DNA from: Porogramme epimiltina
Lineage: Eukaryota > Basidiomycota > Agaricomycetes > Polyporales > Polyporaceae
Direction of reading: 5' to 3'
NCBI GenBank assembly: GCA_900155495.1
Contig: FTLJ01000514.1
Span: forward strand, 43,422 to 107,421
Length of the DNA: 64,000 nucleotides
Part shown: positions 1 through 9,514 of the stretch, piece by piece
Numbering within the stretch: the first letter of the stretch is position 1
Layout: every line of letters starts with the position of its first letter
Translations under genes and position numbers: made by a program
The notes under the pieces: generated by a model
What the model was told of the DNA's origin: nothing
What the model saw: only the letters and a program-made list of their open reading frames with translations
The model's database searches: none

Positions 1-221
1 AGGACAGCGAATCGCTGCGAAGCTGTGATTAACACCCCCTGTCAACTCGAAGTGACTCCCGAGATCGTTGTGTGTATGCACCTAGAGACGTGTAGGGGAC
101 ATTCTCTATAGACCTATTACTACTAGGGCGCTCCAACTTGCGAATTTACTCCCCTGAGCCCTCTACTGTCCCTTCCCTACTGAGCTTACTACCGTCTGTC
201 AACCAAAGTTAGCGTTTACAG

Positions 222-320
222 TTTTAAGATCAAATGATCTTCTTGTGCATGCCCCCAATCTCTACATTAAATGCGGAGGGTTGCGAGCGTGACCTCCCTC
301 AGAAATATGGGCCTACAGCT
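222..320 (+). repeat. Direct repeat, 5' copy (partner at 1606-1705)
   Basis: This stretch and the one at about 1606-1705 share a recognisable sequence. Both contain AAGATCAAATG, then CTTGTGCATGC, then CTCTACATT and GGGTTGCGAGC in the same order and spacing. It lies upstream of the first gene, so the tandem duplication that made the decayed copy also took promoter or 5' leader DNA. I see no gene in the first 555 bases. Confidence 0.7.
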
Positions 321-555
321 ACTGGCTGGCATGGAAGCTGGCCCCAAGGGCCAACAGTGCATTCTGCCCGTGCACCGTGATTCTCGGCCCCCATCACCAT
401 TTATATCTCAACCGAGAGTAGACGCCCAACGGGATCACTCCTGTTTGAAGGTTGAGTAGCTTGACCACCACCACGACCACCCCTATTCACTCGGGCCGAC
501 TCGAGCTCTCTCGTAGAACATAACACTCAAGTCTCCAACAGAGCAATACTCTAGA

Positions 556-1476
556 ATGCCTGTGGGGACTCGTGCCGCCACTCGGAAAAGTCGCTCGCGC
601 GCGTACGCCCAAAGTCCCGGGACGGCCGCGGAGCCGACGTCATCCGCATCGTCGAAGTCGGCCCCTCGCACAACCCGGAAAACAACTACTAAGCCGCGAC
701 CAAATTGCGCTTCCATGGCGCAGAAACGGGCCAGAAAAAAGGAAATTGAAGCTGCTGCCGCTCTCAAGGCCAAGGAGGCGGCAGCTGAGAGGCACAAGCA
801 GATGGTAAGTACAGCAGTTCTTCCTCATCGTTCATGTTTTTACAACTTCATACCAATAGCGCATCAAGTGGGAACCTATCATCGCCAAACGTCCCCCTTG
901 CAAAGCTCTCACCCCCAAGGACCTGCCACGCCCCGGTCAACTAAATCCACCTCATCGCCTCTATGGCTGGCCTTTCAAGGAGGAGTACCTATTCGACTAC
1001 GCGCGGCGTCATAGTCTCGACTTTCCCGTGTGCGCTGCAGTGCGTGCGAAATTTGGAGGCAAAGAGGAGTTCAACTTTGGCGACCTCACGGATGACCACC
1101 TCGCGGATAAAGATCTTGTCCAACACCTCCAGGACTTAGCGACCACCATAGTCAAGATGCATTTCTATCGGGCGGGCGCAAAAGTAGTCATCGACCGACC
1201 ATTATCGCTGGAGTGGGATACGATGTTTGTCCTGTGGTCAACGCGAGATTATGAGCAGAAGTACCGGATGTACAAAATGCTCAAGAAGTGGGATAGGGTG
1301 AAGACGTTCATGGACGACGCGCTCAACGAGTGTCTACCAGAAGGCTGTGAACGTCGGACGTCTCTGGAGTGGTGGTGGTCCTGGGAGAATTCCTTTGTAA
1401 GTGCTGTTTTCACTAGTCATTCTGCCGAACCCGGCGTTGATTCGGGCTTCACCCTTAGGTTCGTGCATCATGTTAG
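556..1476 (+). CDS. Unrecognised basic protein, 267 aa, three exons
   Basis: I do not recognise the family. The model joins 556-804, 860-1396 and 1459-1476, with GT-AG introns in phase 0, giving 267 residues. The N-terminal third is rich in Ser, Thr, Lys, Arg and Ala and looks disordered. It ends in an Ala/Lys/Glu-rich helix-prone stretch (EIEAAAALKAKEAAAE). The rest is a compact aromatic-rich domain with motifs such as RIKWEP, FKEEYLFDYAR and LEWDTMFVLWSTRDYEQKY. The last exon adds only five residues. No signal peptide or membrane segment is visible. The reading frame stays open across both splices, and a decayed copy downstream preserves the same domain, which supports a real gene. Function is unknown. 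Confidence 0.65.
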
Positions 1477-1605
1477 ATTTTTCCAGTCGCAGATGATGTG
1501 TGTGTGTGTATACTTGCGGCCTCTGTCTGTAGTTCTATCTCCATATTGAACAAGCGACCTTCCACGTCGCTCACATCATCATAAGTTTGCCTAATCGTCG
1601 GCCCG

Positions 1606-2000
1606 ACTTTCAAGATCAAATGTACCTCTTGTGCATGCTCTCGCTCTCTACATTCCATAACGAGGGTTGCGAGCATCGACTATCGCAGGGATATGAGCCT
1701 GTCCAGCACCTCCAGCGCGTAGCAACCACAAGACTTAGGAGGCTTTTCATGCAGGCGGGCGCAAGCGTAGAAATCGATCGACCGTTATCGTAGGAATGAG
1801 ATTCGATGTTTGTCTTATGGTCAACGCAGGATCATGAAGAGAAGTACAGATTGTACGAAATGCCCAAGAACTGGGATAAGGTGAAGAAGTTCGTCGACGA
1901 TGCGTTCAACGAGTACTTGCCGGAAGGTTCCGAACGCCGGACGTCGACCGCTGGAGTGGTGGAGGTCATTGGAAAATGCGTTTGTGAGTTCAACTTACTT
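1606..2000 (+). pseudogene. Decayed tandem copy of the 556-1476 gene
   Basis: This is a partial second copy of the gene just upstream. It repeats the 5' flanking motif, then jumps directly to the middle of exon 2 (VQHLQ, AGASVEIDRPLS, MFVLWSTQDHEEKYRLYEM, FNEYLPEGSERRTS). Two in-frame stops, TAG at 1791 and TGA at 1797, replace the Leu and Trp of the intact gene's SLEWDTM stretch. Exon 1 and the start of exon 2 are missing. It should not make the full domain. It could be transcribed from the duplicated 5' flank, but I cannot tell. Confidence 0.75.
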
Positions 2001-2045
2001 CGTCGACACACTGCTGCTCACTCGCGTCGATCCTCAGGGCCTTAG

Positions 2046-2647
2046 ATCATGATCACGTTAGATCTTCACTGTCACGTCTACTGCGTATATGTGCCACTCG
2101 CTTCCGTCCGTAACTATACCATCTTTTCTCTACACATAACTCCTATCCGCCGCAGTGAGTCCACGGCGCATTCACAACGGCCAACCATGGAACAAGCCAA
2201 TTCACATCTGAGGCGGATGCGACAACTTCTTGCCACTCACATCCTTGACAAACCTTTACCTTGATGGCATATAAATTTGTGGTCTCATCCAGACGATAGG
2301 AAAACTCCACCCACCACGGTCATGCAGCAGGTGTGAGATACGTCAATGACATCAAGGTGGGTTCATACAAGCGCGCGGATCTCACAGACGCACGAATGTG
2401 ACCTTCATATCCAAAGGGAAGCAACGGGCGTCATCGCAGAGAACATTAACATAGACACATGGCCGTGGGTGTATTTGTTAGGTGTAGTAGTAAGGATACA
2501 TTGTGAAGATAAATATCAAGAAGCAATCCCAATACAGAGATAAGTTAGCAAGTATCGATACAACAGTGAGAACGAAGTCGGGCGGAGCCCAGTCAATCAG
2601 GAAACCCAGTCGTCGTCAGCGCGGCACAAGGAGCAGCGCGCGCGCGT
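2046..2647. other. Intergenic, nothing recognised
   Basis: Short open frames occur on both strands here, but none has splice support or a known motif. The stretch holds the 3' flank of the decayed copy and the 3' side of the minus-strand His-pair protein gene. Confidence 0.5.
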
Positions 2648-3241
2648 TCAAGCCTCCACCTTGTGCGCCTCCTTGCCCGCGCCAGGCTCGCGCTTCTCGA
2701 ACGCGCCATCGAGCTCCGCGGAGCCCACCTCCTCAGCCTCAGAGGTGGCAGGAAGGAGCGCGCCGGGCTCGCACACGTCCTCGCCGCGCACGTCCGTGTC
2801 GAACCGGTCCTCGTCCGCGGTGAAGAGGCTGCTCCGACGCGCGACGCGCGCGTTCGGGCGCGGCACGGCGGGCGGCGGGAACACGAACGCGCCGTGCGTG
2901 TGCCCGGGGGTGCCGGTGTTGCTGCCGTTCCCGTCTGCGACGGGGCCGAGCGCGCGCGCGCCCACGTCGATGGTGATGAGCGGGTGCGGGTGCGAGGTCG
3001 TCGCGTTCGTGAAGAGCGGGTGCGGGTGCGAGGTCGTCTCGGTCGTGAAGACCGCCGGGTGCGGGTGCGAGCGCGTCGCGTTCACGAAGAGCGTGTGCGT
3101 GTGGCCGGGGGTGTCGAGCGCGGACGGGAGCGTGTCCGTCGTCTCGGTCGTCGCGGCGGGCGGCGCGGCGGGGGCCTCGCTCGCGCTGGGGATGACGACG
3201 TGGAGGGTGTGCGTGTGGCTGCGGGTGTCGTTGACGGACAT
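2648..3241 (-). CDS. His-pair (SHTHT/SHPHP) repeat protein, 197 aa
   Basis: This single-exon gene encodes 197 residues. The N-terminal two thirds carry about six spaced copies of a short motif built around paired histidines: RSHTHTLHV, PGHTHTLFVN, RSHPHPAVF, TSHPHPLFTN, TSHPHPLITI and PGHTHGAFVF. The C-terminal third is acidic and charged. There is no signal peptide or membrane span. The start is MSVNDTRS, because the repeats begin immediately after it and a TATA element lies about 165 bp upstream. The longer frame extending upstream runs through the promoter and looks spurious. Regular HxH pairs could bind metal ions, but that is inference. The family is not one I can name. Confidence 0.6.
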   Translation of the reverse strand: MSVNDTRSHTHTLHVVIPSASEAPAAPPAATTETTDTLPSALDTPGHTHTLFVNATRSHPHPAVFTTETTSHPHPLFTNATTSHPHPLITIDVGARALGPVADGNGSNTGTPGHTHGAFVFPPPAVPRPNARVARRSSLFTADEDRFDTDVRGEDVCEPGALLPATSEAEEVGSAELDGAFEKREPGAGKEAHKVEA

Positions 3242-3405
3242 TGCGGGAATGTGTGTGCGGGGTATGTGGGGTAGAAGGGCGAGTTTGTGGGTGGGTGTGG
3301 GCGTCGAGCTAGGCGGAAGAGTGAGGTCTAGCAGGTAAGAAGGTCGCTGCGGGAGGAGGAGGCTGCTTTTCTTGCTGATGGAGAGACTCCGCTCCCCTCG
3401 CCTGT

Positions 3406-3412
3406 CTTTATA
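3406..3412 (-). promoter_or_regulatory. TATA box for the His-pair protein
   Basis: TATAAAG on the minus strand, about 165 bp upstream of the chosen ATG. This spacing leaves room for a 5' leader of about 130 bases. Confidence 0.45.
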
Positions 3413-5716
3413 CCACCGTCGGGAGCGCGTCCGCGTACCAGACATCGTCGTTGCCCTGCCGCGAGCGCGCCCGTTCAGAGAGGAGCGAGCCATGCGCGCT
3501 GGTGGCGCCGGGCACTGTTCGTATTGTTGGCGAGTTGCCCATGAAACGCGAGCGCGCCGCACTCCCAAGAATCTCCAGGGGCCCGGACCGGGCACGGACG
3601 CTAAACCGCGCACCGCATCGCAGATTGCGTCCCGTCTGCCCCTGATGCTCCCGCCACGAGCGGCCGCCCAACTTCCCCGAAAGCTGAATATAGGCCACGA
3701 GGCCCGGCGTTTGCACGAGCGCATCAGCGGGAGACTTAGCGCCAACGCCTGCCCATGCAAACGCTCTGAAGCCAAGACATGTTTAAGTCCTAGGACGAGG
3801 ACTCGTCGCGGCGAGTTACGAAGTAAGTTCACTACAACTGTGAACCGCTTCTCCTGAACATGTTTTGACATTCGCGTGTATAGCCCCGAGGCCGCGATTG
3901 GGCCGACCGATCATCATGGCATGGCGAGATCGGCACTGCCAGGATGCCAGCCCAGCGACTGGGCGGGTCAGAGTCAATCAAGTGGGTCGCTCATATTCAG
4001 GCGATACTATCTATGCCGCAGCCCGGCTGAGGCCGATGGATATTCAAAACTAGGAGGATGGCCTACTGAGCGGGGAGGTGAGGTCGTCATTCAATCAGGA
4101 CCTGGAATAGAAGGCGGACGCTCATTGGAAGGCTTGCATGATATCTACGTATCTCAGTGACAGGAGGTGACCAGAGGCGACAAAGGTCACCGAGTTCACC
4201 ATATCGCCATGGTCGCGAGTGCAGTGGTTGGGAAAAGTTGATTGGCGCAGACCCATTGGCGGTGAATGGGCAGTTGGGTGGCCTAGCACAACGCCTACCT
4301 TGAGAAAGCAGGTATGAGCACCGAGTCACCATAGCCATTGCCGCCGCCGCCGCCGCCGCCGCCGCCACTGCCGCCGTCGTTGCCGTCCCAGGGATGACGG
4401 CGGCGCCTGACAGTGAACTGCTCGGAGGCTCAGTTCTTCAAGGATACAGCAGTTCATAGCCGACCCACCCTTCGACGATTGGAGTTGCTGTACCGACGGC
4501 ATCTTTTGAGACACAAAAAGATAGCCTGAGTTGCGCTTGAATCGGACTGGCGTCGTTGGGTGGCACTTCCGACACCGCGAAGGAAGAAGCGTGCAGTATG
4601 ACCATGGATGTATGGGCCCTTATTGGCTCTAGACACACGGCCTTTAGTTCGCGTACTGCTCCTCGAGCAGGTGGGGGATACACATACAGCCACTGAACAA
4701 TAAATTATTGTCTTCTGGCCAGCGTCGTTGTAGGACAAATGCTAAGGCGAATCCCTGATTAGAACCTTTCACTGAAGCCAGAATTTCGGCGCTTCGATAT
4801 AATGAATAAGAGAAGAACCCCGCTCGGACGGCGATGTCCGGGGAGCCCTTCTCTCTAGGCCACCCTGAATTTGTCGGAAATCTGGCACGGCCTATAATAC
4901 GCAGGACATCAAACACAGCATCTGAATCGCTGATAGTATACGTTATGGGCGGCACGTACTCGCATCATTCTATCACTGCTTCTTCGCACATAGCGCTTGT
5001 TGCAACCGTACAGCGTGTCGGCATTCAATGAGTCCGGACGGGTGCTTTGTTCTTTCATGCATGACCATGGGTCATCCACGTGGGGATCCTAGGATCAACG
5101 AAATGGATGAGAATAATGAGGGCGCGCCTGGTTTTCGCGGTGCCGCCGTGTCGTACACAATTAGCACCCAGCACCTATAGACATCAGGCCAACGCGAAGT
5201 CGATGGTGATGAGCACAGTCAGCGGGCGGGAGTTGCGAAGAATTCGGTGTTCAACCATCGCCGGGCCCATGGGGAGTATTTTGTGTACCGCGTTCAGAGG
5301 GTCGAAGAAGGACGCGGAAAACGTGGTTATGTTGGTAAGTCTTCGCGTTGCTAGAGACTACTCGGTCCAGAGGCAAGAATAGAAGTACCAAAGGACAACT
5401 GTCAGCGTGTTTGACCGTTGTAGATACATATGTATGATGTGCTCGCACCTAAGGCATGGGAACCCGGCGGCAGTCGACAATGCTTCCATGGTAGGTGTTC
5501 CAAGCCTATGTGCCGACAGTACCTAGATGGAGAGTACAAGGGATTCCTTCTAGGGCAGCGGAATGGGAGAGTCGGCATCGCGTGGCCTTGTCAGGAAGAT
5601 TGGGTGCGTGTAAGGTTATGGAAAGCCTTTGACAGTGGACATGAAGAGCTGAAAATGGAGTGCCATCGAAAGGGAGTACACCAGGATATGTAGTTACGTG
5701 GCTCTCATCCTCTCAA
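3413..5716. other. Long intergenic stretch, no convincing gene
   Basis: About 2.3 kb with only short overlapping open frames. None shows a known motif or a coherent splice pattern. The 5080-5690 part has two moderately long plus-strand frames that could be exons of an unknown gene, but I cannot join them convincingly. A GCC microsatellite sits at 4340-4366. Confidence 0.45.
4340..4366. repeat. (GCC)9 microsatellite
   Basis: Nine perfect GCC units followed by imperfect ones. It reads as poly-Ala or poly-Gly depending on frame, but no supported gene covers it. Confidence 0.9.
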
Positions 5717-5829
5717 GGCCTGGTGGTCTAGTAGTATGATTCCTTCTTAGGGCGTCGATTCCCATTGGGAATTGAACCAACCGAATGGCCGAATGGAGGA
5801 GGTCCCGGGTTCAATTCCCGGCCAGGCCC
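5717..5829 (+). tRNA. tRNA-Pro(AGG): tRNA-Pro(AGG) with a 41-nt intron
   Basis: The acceptor stem GGCCTGG pairs perfectly with CCAGGCC at the 3' end, followed by discriminator C. The T arm is CCGGG-TTCAATT-CCCGG. The anticodon stem CCTTC (5742-5746) pairs with GGAGG (5795-5799), using one G-U pair. The loop reads TTAGGG before the intron and T after it, giving anticodon AGG at 5749-5751. The intron, 5753-5793, starts after the base 3' of the anticodon, the canonical eukaryotic position. A run of seven T follows at once as a Pol III terminator. It reads proline CCN codons (CCU directly, CCC if A34 is modified to inosine). Confidence 0.93.
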
Positions 5830-5836
5830 TTTTTTT
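5830..5836 (+). terminator. RNA polymerase III terminator
   Basis: T7 run directly after the tRNA-Pro discriminator base, followed by a second T-rich run. Confidence 0.85.
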
Positions 5837-6094
5837 CTTTTTCTCAGACCGTCCTTGGATCAATATTTACAGTTGAAGTGTTTTGTATCGTGTTTCTTCG
5901 CGTCGGCTGCCCATCGCGGAGGAAGACGCAGGCGACAGGTGCACACCGCGGTGGGGACGAGAAGCATGGGTCGGGAAGATTCACATGACCGGCAGGCGCG
6001 CGAGGGACGGTTAGCCGGAGACTCGCCCGGCATGCCAGTGGCGGCGGAACATGGGCTTATAACGACGGCGCACCCCCCACTCCTTCTGCACGAC

Positions 6095-8941
6095 ATGATC
6101 TCGTCTAGACTGCCTCGCATCTCCTGGTCGGCGTCGCGCACGATGTCCTCCTCGCCGTTCCCGACGACCCGCCCTGCTAACTGGAAGTCTCTCGCCCCGC
6201 CCCCGCGCCCCGGCCCGACCTTCGCGGGACAAGCCGCGCTCCCCCGTTTACCCGTCCCCACTCTTGCGGAGACGGCTAGCAAGCTCAAAGACTCGCTCCG
6301 CCCAATCGCGTGGTCTGCAAAAGAGTACGATGACGCAGCGCGCGCAGTCGACGCGTTCGCCGAGAGCGACCTTGCACGCGAGCTCCATTCCCGCCTCGTC
6401 AAGCGCAGCGAGGAACCCGGCAGGCTGCACTGGCTCGAGGAGTGGTGGGATGATCTAGCATACATGGGCTACAGGGACTCGGTGAGTACGTTCTGTCACC
6501 TGTCAAAGAATTATGCTCATTGCGTGCATTGCGTGCAGGTGGTGATCAATGTGTCCTATTACTGTACGTCCGGTCAACAGTTTCCGCCTTTGTACCTGAG
6601 TGCCACCACAATTGCTCAATGCTTAACACAGATGGGTTCAAAGAACACCCCGCATCCCTTCCGCAGACACCCGTGCATCGTGCGGCCTCCATAATCCGCG
6701 CAGTGATGACCTTCCGCGAGCAGTACAAGCTCGGCCAGGTCCCCCCGGAAGCGATGAAGGATGGCCCTATTTGCATGGATACCTGGAGGTGCGTGCACTA
6801 CGCCTTAGACTTGAGCCCACATCTCTTGGTTTGGCGGGAACCCGAACAAAGTAACGATTGATCTGCCCTCCTGTGACGTTGAAGGCAAAGGAGACACATT
6901 GGTGGGGACGAGGGGGGGCGGCTACGGTGAAGTTTTGCGCCTGAACACTGGAAAACACGGTGGCTACCTTTGAGATCAGAATATTGGCGGTTCGATTCCC
7001 GTCTCCCCGCCTGGACTCGTGTTCGGTTCCATTCGCAGGCTCGTGTCTAGTACCGGGGCGGCCAGAGCCCGCGCCATGGCCGCACTCGGTTCTGCATGTG
7101 GTTCCGAGCAGACGGCTTTTGTGGGCTCGATGAGCGTAGCGAACGGGATGAAGCATGGCGAGGGGGCCCTATTCGCAGACAGAATCGCGAGGGCTTAGAA
7201 CAGTATTTCCGTGCCAGAACCTCCTCGAGTGGTTCCACGGTTCGACACAGTTCTCCGAGTACCCGGTTCTGTGATTAGGCCGTCCTCAAAACCGGACGTC
7301 GAACCGGGCATCGAACTCGCAATTCTGACCACCCCAACATTCGGTGACATCAATACTGACCTTGTGGGTGACAGATGGATGTTCGACTGTTGTCGAGTGC
7401 CTGGTGAAGGACTCGACTGGGCGGTCAGCCATGCCAAGGAGGGCGACGACGGGCGGTCAGGGCACGTAGTCGTCCTTCACCGTGGACGCGTCTGGAAACT
7501 CGAGCCATGGCAGGGCGGAAAGCTCCTCTCCCTCGATGAGCTTCAAAGGTATGCTACAAGTTGTTCGTCTCCTTCCTCATGGACTCAACTTCATCGCCCA
7601 GACAAATACAACACATTTACGAGAACACGACAAAAGAGTACCCCGGCGTAGGCATCCTCACCGCTTCAAATCGTGACGTCTGGGCAAAGGCATGCCTATC
7701 TCTGTTCTCTCGTCAACGCGCACTCACGTTCTCTCCTAGGATTTCCAAGCACTCGCCGCCGACCCGCACAACGCCCACATCCTATCCACGATCCACTCCT
7801 CCGCGTTCATCCTCTGCCTCGACACCGAGTCCGCCTCCACCCTCCCCGACGTCTCGCGCACGCTCTGGCACGGCGCCGTCGCACCCCCCGCCGCGCCGTC
7901 CGCCCTCCCGACGCTCGGGCTCCGCAACCGCTGGATGGACAAGCCCTGTCAGTTCGTCGTCCTCGCCAACGGCGCCGCCGGCTTCGTCGGCGAGCACTCC
8001 GTCATGGACGGCACCCCCACCGCGACGATGTGCGACCGCGTCTGCGACCTCATCGCCTCCCCCGCCTTCGCCGCCTCGGCCAACGCGCCCCTCCACTCTA
8101 CCTCAATCGGCACGCCCCCCGCCCCGCTCGACTGGACCATCACCCCCACCACCGAGGCCGCGATGGCCACCGCGACCGAAGCCGCGGCCGCCCTCATCGC
8201 GACGCAGACCCTCAACGTGACGCGCACGCCGTATGGCAAGGCCGCGATCAAGGCGTTCGGCGCGTCCCCGGACGGCTGGGCGCAGATGGTCATTCACCTC
8301 GCCTACGCGCGCCTCCTCCGTGCGCGCGGGGAGCGCCGCGCTGGGGGCACGTACGAGGCCGCCGCGACTCGCCGGTTCTTCAAGGGCCGCACCGAGGCGA
8401 TCCGCGTCGCGAGCGCACAGGCGGACGCGTGGGCCGCGAGCATGGACGACGCAAACGCGGGCGGGGCGCAGCGCGTGCTGCTCTTCCGTGAGGCGCTGAA
8501 GAAGCACGGCGCGGACGCGCGCGCGGCGGGCAACGGGCAGGGCATCGACCGTCATCTACTCGGTGCGTCCCCCACACCAGAGATTACCTTACTTCTAAAG
8601 TTGCTGACCCCGATCTCCCCCCAGGTCTCAAGCTGCTCGTCCGCCCTGACGAGAAGATGCCCGAGGTATTCTCAGATCCCGTCGTGAAGCGCTCCAGCTA
8701 CTGGGTGCTCAGCACGTCCGCGATCTACGCGAAGAACTTTGGGCCGTACGGCTGGGGCGAGGTCGTGCCCGACGGCTTCGGCGTCGCGTACACGACCGGC
8801 TTCGACGACTTCCTGCAGTTCACGGTCACGTCGCGGACGGAGATGCCCAACAAAGAGTTCTGTGAAGAGATCCAGCGCGCAGCCAAGGACTTGTATGACC
8901 TTTTCGCGCAGCAGGCAGAGGCCAAGAAGGCGAAGCTTTAA
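6095..8941 (+). CDS. CAT2: Carnitine O-acetyltransferase, mitochondrial/peroxisomal
   Basis: Moves acetyl groups between CoA and carnitine so that acetyl units can cross organelle membranes. Exons: 6095-6481, 6539-6563, 6632-6788, 7375-7548, 7602-7689, 7740-8562, 8625-8941; all phases agree, giving 656 aa, or 640 aa from the ATG at 6143. It belongs to the choline/carnitine acyltransferase family: LEEWWDDLAYMGYRDSVV near the N-terminus, the catalytic histidine in GEHSVMDGTP, and YGWGEVVPDGFGVAYT near the C-terminus. The protein ends in AKL, a peroxisomal PTS1 signal. The first ATG adds a short basic, Ser-rich leader that could be a mitochondrial presequence, so two starts could give two destinations, as known for yeast Cat2. 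Intron 3 is 586 bp, about ten times the local norm. Intron 5 uses a GC donor. Confidence 0.93.
6902..7011 (+). other. tRNA-like fragment inside the long CAT2 intron
   Basis: GTGGGGA at 6902-6908 can pair with TCCCCGC at 7004-7010. The 3' half contains GGCGGTTCGATTCC, a good Pol III B-box core. The D arm and anticodon arm do not fold convincingly. It may be a tRNA pseudogene, a tRNA-derived SINE, or chance. The rest of the intron has further GGTTCGA-like and GGTTC repeats on both strands. Confidence 0.3.
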
Positions 8942-9514
8942 CTCGGCTACAGTACATGGAGGCACTATTGGACAACGATGATTGTATGGCCACTGGGACG
9001 TAGAAGTCTGCTTAGAACTCCTAGCTTGCCCTTCTATGAGGACTCTAGCGGTGTCACACAAGTCAGGACGGGGCTCTATGCTCCAATATCTGTGTTAGCT
9101 ACGAGTATTAAGACAATGAGGAGACTGGGAGATACAAATGCAGGTTAGGATATATATGCTGTGTACGTAAAACTGGGAATGGGATGGATGAGTGGACAAC
9201 GCGCGGACATCACTTCAAGACGAGGAAAGCGGGACGGGGGTGATAACGAGCGCAGCGCACGAGCGAGTCGAGTCGAGACGCGGATGGAGGGGGCGATGAG
9301 GATATGTACGTGGGATGGGTACTAGCGCAGGGGAGAGTGGGCAAGCGGGGTGGGTAAGGTATGGCGCGATGATAGCAAGGGGACGTGCGTGCGTGCGTGC
9401 GGTCGTATGGTCATCAGTAGAACGAAGAATAGAGCAATATACAACAAGTGGGTCGTCGCCGTCGTTGTCAAGTCGTGAGGGCCGTCTCTCTCGCCAAATG
9501 CCACACCGCCAGGG
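8942..9514. other. Convergent 3' intergenic region
   Basis: Separates the 3' ends of CAT2 (plus) and the RhoGEF gene (minus). It should hold both polyadenylation regions. No coding or RNA gene is recognised. Confidence 0.6.

Noticed and set aside
2661..3338. Long plus-strand open frames over the His-pair gene
   Set aside because: They are antisense shadows of a GC-rich repeat region; they have no family motif, while the minus strand has a regular repeat and a TATA box.
5080..5693. Possible two-exon gene before tRNA-Pro
   Set aside because: Two frames separated by a GTAAGT-like donor at 5336, but the joined peptide has no motif and the second frame lacks a clear acceptor.
6902..7011. Functional tRNA inside the CAT2 intron
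   Set aside because: Acceptor and B-box look right, but the D and anticodon arms do not fold, so it is not called a tRNA gene.
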